From: an uncultured Thermoleophilia bacterium | GTDB lineage: Bacteria; Actinomycetota; Thermoleophilia; UBA2241 | NCBI GenBank assembly: GCA_903912585.1 | Contig: CAIWHY010000118.1 | Span: 1 to 17,993, forward strand | Direction: 5' to 3' | DNA: 17,993 nt | Notes under the pieces: generated by a model | The model's input: the letters and a program-made list of their open reading frames with translations, nothing else | Database searches by the model: none | What the model was told of the DNA's origin: nothing | Made by a program: the position numbers and the translations under genes | Part shown: positions 1 through 8,803 of the stretch, piece by piece | Position numbering within the stretch: the first letter of the stretch is position 1 | Layout of the letters: each line of letters starts with the position of its first letter

Positions 1-14
1 ACGGCGGCAGGCAC

Positions 15-52
15 GGGCGACGAGCCCGGTTCATAAGACTTAACCGTCGCCC
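15..52. repeat. Inverted repeat at the left edge, upstream of the protease gene
   Basis: Eight bases at 15-22 (GGGCGACG) are perfectly complementary to 45-52 (CGTCGCCC), with a more AT-rich spacer containing the small palindrome TAAGACTTA. It could be the terminator hairpin of a gene left of the window or a leader structure. There is no T-tract. No gene is visible in 1-183, and no promoter there is convincing. Confidence 0.3.
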
Positions 53-183
53 GGCCGTTACGCAACACGCCCGAGAGCGCAGTTAACACCCGACAGACAT
101 CATCTGCTCCAGATCGGTGAGCGGTGCGCGCGGTTGCGCGCACCGCTTCGGCATGAAGCCGCCACGAGAACGAAGGGAAGAAG

Positions 184-1362
<1,179 letters not shown>

Positions 1363-1390
1363 CCGGAGCGACCGAGACCAGGCTCGGAAG

Positions 1391-1424
1391 ACGGGCCGGC
1401 GGCGCCGATGCGCCGCCGGCCCGT
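1391..1424 (+). terminator. Perfect 15-bp hairpin after the HtrA gene
   Basis: The arms 1391-1405 and 1410-1424 are exactly complementary over 15 bp, almost all G-C, around a CGAT tetraloop. The hairpin starts 28 bases after the htrA stop codon. No U-tract follows, which is common for terminators in high-GC actinobacteria. It separates the protease gene from the lysine operon. Confidence 0.75.
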
Positions 1425-1523
1425 AGCACGAAGGTCGCGCGCCACGAAGGCCGCATGCCGCGAGGGCCGCGTGCCGCCCTCGGCGCGGGATGCCCACTAA
1501 ACCGGGTATGGTGCCCACCTTTT

Positions 1524-1553
1524 TTGACAATCGCTCGTGCGCGGGTGTATACC
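1524..1553 (+). promoter_or_regulatory. Probable sigma-70-type promoter of the lysine-fermentation operon
   Basis: A perfect -35 box TTGACA lies at 1524-1529. After an 18-base spacer comes TATACC at 1548-1553, matching TATAAT at four positions. It lies in a locally AT-richer stretch about 70 bases upstream of the regulator start at 1622. All genes from 1622 to 8297 run in the same direction with no strong terminator between them, so this is the likely main promoter of the operon. Confidence 0.6.
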
Positions 1554-1621
1554 AAGCATCCAAGGTCGTCTCGGCGCCTTGGGGAGCCGCTCTACCACGC
1601 CGGCGCGACTGGAGGGTCCGT

Positions 1622-2326
1622 TTGGTCAAGCACCCGCTCGGCGAACGCATGCAGGCCCTGCTGCCCATCGTGCAGGGCCTCGCCGAGATGTTCGGTCCCG
1701 ACTGCGAGGTCGTCCTGCACGACGTCGCCGAGCTCCCGCACTCCATCGTCGCCATCGAGAACGGCGCCGTCACCGGCCGCACCGTGGGCGACGTCCCCAC
1801 GGACCGCATGCTCCGTAACCTGCGCAGCGCCGACGAGACTCAGGACGTCCGCCTCTACATCTCCTCGCACGACGGCAAGATCCTCAAGTCGCTCGCCGTC
1901 ACGCTCCGCGACGAAGACGGCGAGCCGTTTGGCCTCCTCGGCCTCAACTACGACATCTCGGACGTCGTCCAGGCGCAGCGCACGCTCGCCAACTTCACCG
2001 CCGTCGGCCGGCTCGGCAGCGGCGCCGTGCCCGAGAGCGGGGAGATCTTCGCCGGCGACATCCGCGACGTGGTCGCCGGCATGATCACCAAGATCCTCAA
2101 CGAGATGGGGCGCACGCCGGGGGCGATGTCGCGCGAGGAGAAGATGGAGGTCGTCAAGCGCCTCGAGGAGCGCGGCGCGTTCCTCGTGAAGCGCTCCGCC
2201 GAGCAGGTCGCCGAGGCACTTGACCTGTCGCGCTACACCATCTTCGCGTACCTCAAGGAGATCCGTCACGGCGACGGGGCGACCGTGCATCCCGCAGCCA
2301 GACGCTCGAGCGGAGGCCGGCCGTGA
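1622..2326 (+). CDS. YheO/DauR-like PAS-HTH transcriptional regulator
   Basis: The 234-residue protein has the two-part layout of the YheO/DauR family. An N-terminal PAS-like sensor domain covers about residues 8-120 (LLPIVQGLAEMFGPDCEVVLHD at the start, PFGLLGLNYDIS at its end). A C-terminal HTH_22-type DNA-binding domain covers about 150-215 (LEERGAFLVKRSAEQVAEALDLSRYTIFAYL). The TTG at 1622 is chosen because GGAGG lies at 1611-1615 with six bases of spacing, and because family similarity starts just after it; the frame stays open upstream to 1490. DauR of Pseudomonas controls D-arginine catabolism, so control of amino-acid catabolism fits. As first gene of the operon it probably autoregulates and senses lysine or a derived metabolite (inference). 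The gene overlaps the next by four bases. Confidence 0.85.
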   Translation: MVKHPLGERMQALLPIVQGLAEMFGPDCEVVLHDVAELPHSIVAIENGAVTGRTVGDVPTDRMLRNLRSADETQDVRLYISSHDGKILKSLAVTLRDEDGEPFGLLGLNYDISDVVQAQRTLANFTAVGRLGSGAVPESGEIFAGDIRDVVAGMITKILNEMGRTPGAMSREEKMEVVKRLEERGAFLVKRSAEQVAEALDLSRYTIFAYLKEIRHGDGATVHPAARRSSGGRP

Positions 2327-3459
2327 CCCGCGGCGCGCGCGGCAGCGCCGCAGAGCAGAGAGCCGACGCCGCCACCGTCGACGCTCTCTTCGACATCATC
2401 GCCGGCTCGGGCTGCCGTTCGCTGGCCGTCATCGGCCTCGTCAAGAACGCCGGCAAGACCACGGTGGTCAACGCGCTCATGGCGAACTGCCGACATCTGT
2501 TCGGGCTCACTTCGCTCGGCCTCGACGGGGAGCGCACCGACCACCTGACGGGGCTGGCCAAGCCGCGCATCGCTCCCCCAGCCGGTACGCTCGTGGCCAC
2601 GACCCAGGGATCACTCGACCGCTCGCGCTACGCCATGGAGGTGCTCGAAGAACTGCCGTACCACACGCCTCTGGGGCGCGTGGTGATCGGCCGCGCCGGC
2701 AGCGGGGGCCAGGTCGAGGTCAGCGGGCCTACGACCCTCGCCGAGCTGGGCGGCACCGTGGCGCGTCTCCAGGCACTGGGCGCCGAACAGGTCCTCATCG
2801 ACGGCGCCATCAACCGCCTCGGCAGCGCGTCGCCGCGGGTCAGCGACGGCCTCGTCATGGCCACCGGAGGGATGGTCGGCGAGAGCCTGGACGAGGCGGT
2901 CGAGACCACGTCGGCCACGCTCGACACCCTGCTGTTGCCGGCGACCTCGGCGGAGACGCGGGCTCTGGTCGCGCCGTTCCTCGAGGGCCGCATCCGCGCC
3001 GTGTCCTTTGACGAGCGCGGCACGGCCACGCCCCTCGAGCTGCCGACCGTCGTCGGCGAGGGTGTCGCGGTGGCCCGCGAGGTCGAACGCCTGGGCACGC
3101 GCACGCTCTTCGTCGGCGGCGCCCTGACGCAGGAGTTCGTGGACGACTTCACGCGCGTGCTGCCACCGCTTCGCAAGCTTCGCCTCGTGGTGCGCGACGC
3201 CACCGTGCTCGTGCTCCCTGCGGCGGCCGTGTCCCGCATCCCGAGGCGAGGGATCGCACTCGAGGTGCTCACTCCGCTGCGCGTGCTCGCCGTGACCGCG
3301 AATCCGTTCCGCGTGCCGCAGCCGTACCATCCGAAGCTGTTCTTCAACGCGGTCGCCGACGCCGTCGGCGACCGCGTGCCCGTGTTCGACGTCGTCAACG
3401 GGCTCGCGCGGCTGCCTGAGGGCAGCCCGGCGAGCCCCGCCGGCGCCGACTCTCCCTGA
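2323..3459 (+). CDS. P-loop NTPase, probable KamB-type lysine 5,6-aminomutase reactivase component
   Basis: A 378-residue soluble protein. Residues 33-50 read SLAVIGLVKNAGKTTVVN, a variant Walker A motif (KNAGKTT) like that in MobB- and dethiobiotin-synthetase-type P-loop proteins. No DNA-binding, membrane or other catalytic domain is recognisable. The GTG at 2323 overlaps the regulator stop in GTGA, with GGAGG at 2312-2316, so translation is probably coupled. Its end is 17 bases before kamD. Lysine-fermentation loci commonly carry accessory ATPases beside kamDE (KamB and the MutS-like KamC), thought to reactivate the B12 enzyme by exchanging damaged cofactor. Position, size and P-loop fit KamB, but the assignment rests mainly on context; no KamC is present nearby. 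Confidence 0.65.
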   Translation: MTRGARGSAAEQRADAATVDALFDIIAGSGCRSLAVIGLVKNAGKTTVVNALMANCRHLFGLTSLGLDGERTDHLTGLAKPRIAPPAGTLVATTQGSLDRSRYAMEVLEELPYHTPLGRVVIGRAGSGGQVEVSGPTTLAELGGTVARLQALGAEQVLIDGAINRLGSASPRVSDGLVMATGGMVGESLDEAVETTSATLDTLLLPATSAETRALVAPFLEGRIRAVSFDERGTATPLELPTVVGEGVAVAREVERLGTRTLFVGGALTQEFVDDFTRVLPPLRKLRLVVRDATVLVLPAAAVSRIPRRGIALEVLTPLRVLAVTANPFRVPQPYHPKLFFNAVADAVGDRVPVFDVVNGLARLPEGSPASPAGADSP

Positions 3460-3476
3460 CGAAAGTGGGTGGTCTA

Positions 3477-5087
3477 GTGAACGATGCGCTTCGTCTCAAC
3501 GCCGACGTTGTCGATCGCGCCCGGGCCGCGGCCAGCGCGATCGCCGACGATATCCAGCAGCACATCGAGCGCCACACGACCGACACCACCGAGCGCGCCA
3601 CGCTGCGCCTGCTCGGCATCTCGGGCGTGAACGAGATCGACGTGCCGCTCGTGAACGTCGTCGCCGAGCACGCCCGCGAGCTGCTGCCCGGCGGGATCAT
3701 GCGGCCGTTCGTCGACCTCATGATCCAGACCGGCAAGAACGCCCAGCAGGTCGCCGAGGGCGTCGCCGCCGGCGACCTCGCCCTCGCCGACGTGCCGGCA
3801 GAGCGGCGCGCCGCCGCGGAGACCCGCGCCGCCGCGCTCGCCGAAGAAGGCGTGGCGCGCATCGACGCCGTTCGCGCGCGCCGCAACGAGCTCGTCGCCG
3901 AGACCGGCGAGGCGGTCAAGCCCTACGTGTACGTGATCGTCGCCACCGGCAACATCTACGAGGACGCCGCGCAGGCACAAGCCGCGGCGCGCGCCGGCGC
4001 CGACGTGATCGCCGTCATCCGGACCACCGCGCAGAGCCTGCTCGACTACGTCCCTTTCGGCGAGACCACCGAGGGCTTCGGCGGCACCTACGCGACGCAG
4101 GAGAACTTCCGCCTCATGCGCAAGGCGCTCGACGAGGTCGGCGCCGAGCTCGGTCGCTACATCCGCCTCTGCAATTACGCCAGCGGTCTCTGCATGCCGG
4201 AGATCGCCACCATGGGCGCGCTCGAGCGCCTCGACATGATGCTCAACGACTCCATGTACGGCATCATCTTCCGCAACATCAACATGCGGCGCACGTTCGT
4301 CGACCAGTACCTGAGCCGGCTGATCAACGCCCGCGCCGGCATCATCATCAACACCGGCGAGGACAACTACCTCACGACCGCGGACGCCTTCGAGAAGGGG
4401 TTCACGGTCGTCAGCTCGGACTTCATCAACGAGGCGTTCGCGCTGCGCGCCAACCTCGAACCGTGGCAGATCGGGCTTGGCCACGCCTTCGAGATCGACC
4501 CGGCCAAGCCGGACCAGGTCGTGTATCAGATCGCCGACGCACAGCTCGTCCGGCAGCTCTTCCCGGGCTACCCGCTCAAGTACATGCCGCCCACGAAGTA
4601 CATGCCGGGCGACATCTTCCAGGGGCACATCATCGACGGCATGTTCAACTTCACCGGCATCTTCACGGGCCAGGAGATCATGCTGCTCGGCATGCTCACC
4701 GAGGCCCTGCACACGCCGTTGCTGCAGGACCGTTACCTGAGCATCAAGAACGCCAAATACGTCTTCGAGAGCTGCCGCGACCTTGCCGGCGAAGTCACGT
4801 ACAAGCCCGGCGGCATGATCGAGCAGCGCGCCAACGACCAGCTCCAGAAGGCCGCTGAGCAGCTCGAGCACGTGCGCGAGATCGGCCTCTTCACGGCGCT
4901 CGAGGAGGGGGAGTTCGCCGACGTCAAGCGCGACCCGCGCGGCGGCCGCGGCTTCGAGGGCGTCTTCGAAGTAGCCGCGGACTACTTCAACCCGTTCTTC
5001 GCGGCGCTTCGCGAGGGCCGGATGAGCGGTGCTCCCGCGGGTCCGGCCCCCGGTGCCTCGATCCCGGCTGCGGAAGGGGGACACTGA
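3477..5087 (+). CDS. kamD: Lysine 5,6-aminomutase alpha subunit
   Basis: Large subunit of the adenosylcobalamin- and PLP-dependent aminomutase, which moves the terminal amino group of D-lysine or L-beta-lysine to C5. The 536-residue protein is close to the family length of about 520 and follows it along its whole length: HTTDTTERATLRLLGISG near the N-terminus, the TIM-barrel region with RTTAQSLLDYVPFGETTEG (about 182-200), and FRNINMRRTFVDQYLSRLINARAG (about 265-287). The GTG at 3477 is preferred over the in-frame GTG at 3465, because GGGTGG lies just upstream and the family N-terminus starts there. The last ~25 residues are Pro/Gly/Ala-rich and look like a local extension. The stop overlaps kamE by one base (TGATG), suggesting coupled, stoichiometric synthesis of the two subunits. 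Confidence 0.95.
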   Translation: MNDALRLNADVVDRARAAASAIADDIQQHIERHTTDTTERATLRLLGISGVNEIDVPLVNVVAEHARELLPGGIMRPFVDLMIQTGKNAQQVAEGVAAGDLALADVPAERRAAAETRAAALAEEGVARIDAVRARRNELVAETGEAVKPYVYVIVATGNIYEDAAQAQAAARAGADVIAVIRTTAQSLLDYVPFGETTEGFGGTYATQENFRLMRKALDEVGAELGRYIRLCNYASGLCMPEIATMGALERLDMMLNDSMYGIIFRNINMRRTFVDQYLSRLINARAGIIINTGEDNYLTTADAFEKGFTVVSSDFINEAFALRANLEPWQIGLGHAFEIDPAKPDQVVYQIADAQLVRQLFPGYPLKYMPPTKYMPGDIFQGHIIDGMFNFTGIFTGQEIMLLGMLTEALHTPLLQDRYLSIKNAKYVFESCRDLAGEVTYKPGGMIEQRANDQLQKAAEQLEHVREIGLFTALEEGEFADVKRDPRGGRGFEGVFEVAADYFNPFFAALREGRMSGAPAGPAPGASIPAAEGGH

Positions 5088-5821
5088 TGGTAATCAGGCC
5101 CTACGGTGATACGCGTGACGACGGCATCATGCAGTTCTCCTTCACCCTCCCGATGCCGTATTCGATCAAGTCGGCCGACGTCGGCAAGCAGTTCCTCGAG
5201 AAGCTCGGCTTCCACACCGTCGCCATCGCCGAGTGCAAGGCCATCGACCCGCAGTACACGCTCTTCGTCGCCTACGGGCGCACCGACGCCGGCATCGACC
5301 CCGACGAAGTGAAGGGCGACTACCTCGAGGTCGACGAGATGGACTACTACGCCATCAACGGCCTCATCAAGGACAAGCTCGGCCGCAAGCTCAGCGTAGT
5401 CGGCGCCGCCATCGAGAGCGACGCGCACACGGTGGGCATCGACGCGATCATGAACATGAAGGGCTTCGCCGGGAACTACGGGCTCGAGCGATACCCGGAG
5501 ATGGACGCCCTCAACCTGGGCTCCCAGATCCCCTGCGCGCAGCTCGTGAAGACGGCGCTCGAGCGTGACGCCGACGTCATCCTCGTCAGCCAGATCGTCA
5601 CGCAGAAGAACATCCACGTGCAGCACCTCACCCAGCTCATCGAGCTGATCGAGGCCGAGGGCGTGCGCGAGCGCTTCGTCCTCATAGTCGGCGGGCCGCG
5701 CATCAACAACGCGTTCGCCAAGGAGCTCGGCTATGACGCCGGCTTCGGGCCACGCACGACGCCCCTCGAGGTCGCGTCGTTCATGGCCCAGGAAGTCGTG
5801 CGCCGGCACGAGGATTCATAG
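5087..5821 (+). CDS. kamE: Lysine 5,6-aminomutase beta subunit, B12-binding
   Basis: Small subunit (244 residues) that binds adenosylcobalamin and PLP. The base-off/His-on motif DxHxxG is at residues 112-117 (DAHTVG), with His114 as the predicted axial cobalt ligand. Eleven residues later is Lys125 in NMKGFAGNYGLE, matching the lysine known to form the PLP aldimine in the clostridial enzyme (H133 and K144 there). A Rossmann-like core ends with VGGPRINN (201-208), which cradles the cofactor tail. The N-terminal dimerisation part (about 1-85) is present. The ATG at 5087 overlaps the kamD stop, and the purine-rich GGAAGGGGG just upstream serves as ribosome binding site. All expected cofactor residues are seen, so an active enzyme with KamD is expected. 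Confidence 0.95.
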   Translation: MVIRPYGDTRDDGIMQFSFTLPMPYSIKSADVGKQFLEKLGFHTVAIAECKAIDPQYTLFVAYGRTDAGIDPDEVKGDYLEVDEMDYYAINGLIKDKLGRKLSVVGAAIESDAHTVGIDAIMNMKGFAGNYGLERYPEMDALNLGSQIPCAQLVKTALERDADVILVSQIVTQKNIHVQHLTQLIELIEAEGVRERFVLIVGGPRINNAFAKELGYDAGFGPRTTPLEVASFMAQEVVRRHEDS

Positions 5822-5928
5822 TCCGGCAATGTCCAGCATCGATCCGATCGACAACAGTGTCGTGACGCAGAGCGTGGATCTCGCGGCGGGGGCTGCAGCC
5901 ACACACGCAACGGCACCAGGAGGCCAAA

Positions 5929-7125
5929 GTGTCTGACAACGACATCGTCATCCTTTCCGCGGTACGCACGGCTCAGGGACGGTTCATGGGCGGCTTCGCC
6001 AAGACGCCCGCGATCGATCTCGGCGCCATCGTCATGAAAGAGGCGCTCGTGCGCGCGGGCGTCGCGGGCGAGCAGCTCGAAGAGGTCATCTTCGGCAACG
6101 TCATCCAAGCCGGCCTGGGGCAGAACACCGCCCGCCAGGCCGAGCTCAAGGCCGGCATCCCGGTCGACGTGCCGGCGATCACCGTCAACCGTGTCTGCGT
6201 CTCCAGTGCCTCGGCGATGGCGATGGCGGCCAACGCCATCAAAGCCGGAGACGGCGACATCTACCTCGTGGGCGGCATGGAGAACATGACGCGCGCGCCG
6301 TGGGTCCTGCAGGACGGGCGCACCGGCTACCGCATGGGCATGCCCACCGGCAACATGTACGACACGATGGTCTGGGACGGCCTTTGGGACGCCTCCAACA
6401 ACTACCACATGGGCATGACCGCCGAGAATCTGAGCGAGAAGTTCGGCATCACGCGCGAGCAGCAGGACGAGGTCGCCTACCGGAGCCACGTCAACGCATC
6501 GAAGGCGATCGAGGACGGCCGCTTCAAAGATGAGATCGTCCCCGTCGTCATCCCGCAGCGCAAGGGCGACCCCGTGGTGATCGACACCGACGAGTGCCCG
6601 CGCCGTGACGCCAGCCTCGAGTCGATGGCCAAGCTCAAGCCGTTCTTCAAGGAAGGCGGCGTGGTCACCGCCGGCAACGCGTCGGCGCTCAGCGATGGCG
6701 CCAGCGCCGTCGTACTCACCTCGCGCAAGCAGGCCGCCGAGCTCGGGCTCAAGCCGATTGCGACCCTGGTGAGCTACGCGACGGCCGCCTGCGAGCCGGA
6801 GATCATGGGCTACGGCGAGACCAAGGCCGCCGAACTGGCGCTCAAGAAGGCCGGCCTCTCCGCCAAGGACGTCGAGCTCGCCGAGTTCAACGAGGCGTTC
6901 GCCTGCGTCGCCGCTCTCGCCACACGCGAGCTCGGCCTCGCCACCGACATCGTCAACGTCAACGGCGGCGCGGTGGCCCTCGGCCACCCGCTCGGCAACA
7001 CCGGCACGCGGATGGTCGTGACTCTCATCCACGAGCTGCAGAAGCGCGGCAACACCATCGGCCTCACCGGCGCCTGCGTGGGCGGCGGCCAGGGCGCCGG
7101 TTCCGTCATCAAGGTCGAGGGCTGA
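5929..7125 (+). CDS. Acetyl-CoA acetyltransferase (thiolase)
   Basis: A 398-residue thiolase. In lysine fermentation it would cleave acetoacetyl-CoA with CoA to two acetyl-CoA. The nucleophile Cys90 is in VNRVCVSSASAM; the usual small glycine two residues after this Cys is replaced by Ser. His353 is in GGAVALGHPLG and the acid/base Cys383 is in GACVGGGQG. The GTG at 5929 has AGGAGG at 5918-5923. The gene follows kamE after 107 bases and precedes kdd in the same direction. The alternative role, condensing two acetyl-CoA for polyhydroxybutyrate or butyrate synthesis, is chemically possible, but the context favours degradation. Confidence 0.9.
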   Translation: MSDNDIVILSAVRTAQGRFMGGFAKTPAIDLGAIVMKEALVRAGVAGEQLEEVIFGNVIQAGLGQNTARQAELKAGIPVDVPAITVNRVCVSSASAMAMAANAIKAGDGDIYLVGGMENMTRAPWVLQDGRTGYRMGMPTGNMYDTMVWDGLWDASNNYHMGMTAENLSEKFGITREQQDEVAYRSHVNASKAIEDGRFKDEIVPVVIPQRKGDPVVIDTDECPRRDASLESMAKLKPFFKEGGVVTAGNASALSDGASAVVLTSRKQAAELGLKPIATLVSYATAACEPEIMGYGETKAAELALKKAGLSAKDVELAEFNEAFACVAALATRELGLATDIVNVNGGAVALGHPLGNTGTRMVVTLIHELQKRGNTIGLTGACVGGGQGAGSVIKVEG

Positions 7126-7151
7126 GTTCCTGGCCAGGGTCAATCGAGGGA

Positions 7152-7202
7152 GACGTCGCCCCGCGCGTGCAAGCTGATCAGTCAGTCGCGCGCGGGCACG
7201 TC
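7152..7202 (+). repeat. Imperfect hairpin between the thiolase gene and kdd
   Basis: The arm 7152-7167 (GACGTCGCCCCGCGCG) is complementary to 7187-7202 (CGCGCGGGCACGTC plus flank) with one or two bulged bases, around a loop of about 19 bases. It lies wholly in the 98-base gap and ends 10 bases before the kdd ribosome binding site. It may be a processing or attenuation element that tunes kdd expression. There is no T-tract, so full termination is unlikely. Confidence 0.4.
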
Positions 7203-7223
7203 CCCCAAGACTAGGGAGAGAGC

Positions 7224-8297
7224 ATGAAGGAAGGTAACAAGTTCGGCGCCCACAGGGTCATCGAGCCGCAGGGCGTGCTGCCGCAGCCGGCGTGGCAGAT
7301 CGACAACACGATGGAGATCGCCGACAACGAGATCCTCATCGACGTCGACACGCTCAACGTCGACGCTGCGAGCTTCACGCAGATCGAGGAGGCCGAGGGC
7401 GGCGACGTCACGAAGATGGCCGCCCACAGCCTGGACATCATCGAGAAGCGCGGCAAGCACCACAACCCCGACACGGGCTCCGGCGGCATGCTGCTGGGCA
7501 CGGTCGCGGCGATCGGCCCCAAGCTCAAGGACCGCGACCTCAAGGTCGGCGACCGCATCGCGACCCTTGTGTCGCTCTCTCTGACGCCGCTCAAGGTCGA
7601 CGAGATCGTCTCGATCAACAAGGACACCTGCCAGGTCAGGGTGAAGGCGCAGGCGATCCTGTTCGAGACCGGCATCTACGCCAAGATCCCGGCCGACATG
7701 GACGAGGCGCTCGCGCTCGCCATCCTCGACGTTGCCGGCGCGCCCGCCCAAGCCGCCAAGCTCTGCAAGCCCGGCCAGACTGTGTTCGTCCTCGGCGCCG
7801 GCGGCAAGAGCGGCCTCCTCTGCGCCTACGAGGCCCGCAAGCGCGTGAAGCCCACCGGCAAGGTCATCTGCCTCGTGCACGGCGAGGCCGGCAAGAAGCG
7901 CCTCGAGAAGACCGGCTTTGCCGACGTCATTATCCAGGGCTCAGCCACCGACCAGCTCTTCGTGTACGAAGAGGTCAAGAAGGCGACCGGCGGCGAGATG
8001 GCCGACCTCACCATCAACTGCGTCGACATCCCCAACACCGAGATGGCCTCCGTCCTCGCGACCAAGAACGACGGCATGGTCTACTTCTTCAGCATGGCGA
8101 CGAGCTTCACGTCGGCCGCCCTGGGCGCCGAGGGCATCGGCGCCGACACGCTGATGATCATCGGCAACGGTTACACCAAGGATCACGCGGTCATCGCGCT
8201 CGAGGTCGTGCGCGAGAGCCCGATCCTGATGGAGATCTTCAAGGACACCTACGCCACCGGTGCCGGCAACGCCGAGCCGGTCAACCTCAGGGCGTAG
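7224..8297 (+). CDS. kdd: L-erythro-3,5-diaminohexanoate dehydrogenase
   Basis: Catalyses NAD(P)+-dependent oxidative deamination of 3,5-diaminohexanoate, the KamDE product line, to 5-amino-3-oxohexanoate. The 357-residue protein has the N-terminal features of this family (FGAHRVIEPQGVLPQPAW; GGMLLGTVAAIGP) and a C-terminal Rossmann domain with GAGGKSG at 191-197. It continues with characteristic stretches such as LTINCVDIPNTEMAS and YFFSMATSFTSAALGAEGIG. It resembles medium-chain dehydrogenases, but this family is restricted to lysine fermentation. The ATG at 7224 has AGGGAG at 7213-7218. It is the last gene of the operon, followed by an intrinsic terminator. With kamDE it is strong evidence for a 3,5-diaminohexanoate route. 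Confidence 0.93.
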   Translation: MKEGNKFGAHRVIEPQGVLPQPAWQIDNTMEIADNEILIDVDTLNVDAASFTQIEEAEGGDVTKMAAHSLDIIEKRGKHHNPDTGSGGMLLGTVAAIGPKLKDRDLKVGDRIATLVSLSLTPLKVDEIVSINKDTCQVRVKAQAILFETGIYAKIPADMDEALALAILDVAGAPAQAAKLCKPGQTVFVLGAGGKSGLLCAYEARKRVKPTGKVICLVHGEAGKKRLEKTGFADVIIQGSATDQLFVYEEVKKATGGEMADLTINCVDIPNTEMASVLATKNDGMVYFFSMATSFTSAALGAEGIGADTLMIIGNGYTKDHAVIALEVVRESPILMEIFKDTYATGAGNAEPVNLRA

Positions 8298-8441
8298 GCA
8301 GACTGGGGTCGCGTGGCGGCGAGCGGACGCCGGCGGGACGCTCCTCGCGGAACGCGCCGAGGGAAGCGGGACGGCGGCGGAGGCATCGCGCAGGACGCAC
8401 GACGTGGGTAGACGGGGCGCGCCGCGCGCCGCGATGCTCCA

Positions 8442-8473
8442 AAGAGAGGGGCCCTGCATGGGGCCCCTCTTTT
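8442..8473 (+). terminator. Intrinsic terminator of the lysine operon
   Basis: Bases 8445-8454 (AGAGGGGCCC) pair perfectly with 8461-8470 (GGGCCCCTCT) around a six-base loop. Flanking A and T residues extend the stem to 8442-8473, giving a short T-run. It starts about 145 bases after the kdd stop. Because of the A-run on the other side it could also act on the minus strand, but no minus-strand gene ends here. Confidence 0.85.
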
Positions 8474-8522
8474 GTCCCGCCGCGCCGGGGCACTCACGAC
8501 CGGCGGACGGCGCCTGGCCGGA

Positions 8523-8536
8523 GTTTCACGTGAAAC
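8523..8536. promoter_or_regulatory. parS: parS centromere-like site (ParB-binding palindrome)
   Basis: GTTTCACGTGAAAC is a perfect 14-bp palindrome, identical to the actinobacterial parS core. With flanks it reads AGTTTCACGTGAAACA, one base off the 16-bp Bacillus consensus TGTTTCACGTGAAACA. ParB loads at such sites and spreads to organise and segregate the chromosome. It sits in an intergenic region, as many parS sites do. No parA or parB gene lies in the window; the nearby Mrp ATPase is a ParA relative but a different family. Confidence 0.8.
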
Positions 8537-8803
8537 ATGCGCGAACGGACACGGAAGCAGCCATCGGGCGGGTTCGCATCCTGAGTCTCCATTCGCGTTG
8601 TGACAGGGCCGTCCGCCACCGGTCGCTGACTCGTGACGTGGCGCCTCAGACGCCGGCGCACCGGCTTCGCTCAGTAGCAACTGCGGCGGTCGTGAAGAAT
8701 TTGTGAAGCGCTGCCGCTCCTCTCGTGAGGCGGCTGCAGGGAGTGTGGGGCGGCGGCCCCGGGTAGAAGGATTCAGCGAGCAACCCCACATGGAGGAAGA
8801 CCA

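Larger units (their letters stand above)
8298..8803. other. 506-base intergenic region with terminator and parS-like site
   Basis: No credible gene is seen between kdd and mrp. The first part (8298-8441) is GC-rich spacer. It is followed by the lysine-operon terminator (8442-8473), a parS-like palindrome (8523-8536) and a weak hairpin near 8711-8735 (GCCGC...GCGGC). The mrp ribosome binding site is GGAGG at 8792-8796. A promoter for mrp should lie in 8600-8790, but no convincing -35/-10 pair was found. Confidence 0.6.

Noticed and set aside
3474..5084. A 536-residue open frame on the minus strand opposite kamD
   Set aside because: It is the antisense shadow of a GC-rich gene: the composition is low-complexity and Leu/Val/Asp/Glu/Arg-rich, with no family features, and kamD on the plus strand is unmistakable.
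5731..7143. A 470-residue minus-strand frame opposite the thiolase gene
   Set aside because: It is an antisense shadow; the thiolase active-site motifs on the plus strand fix the coding strand.
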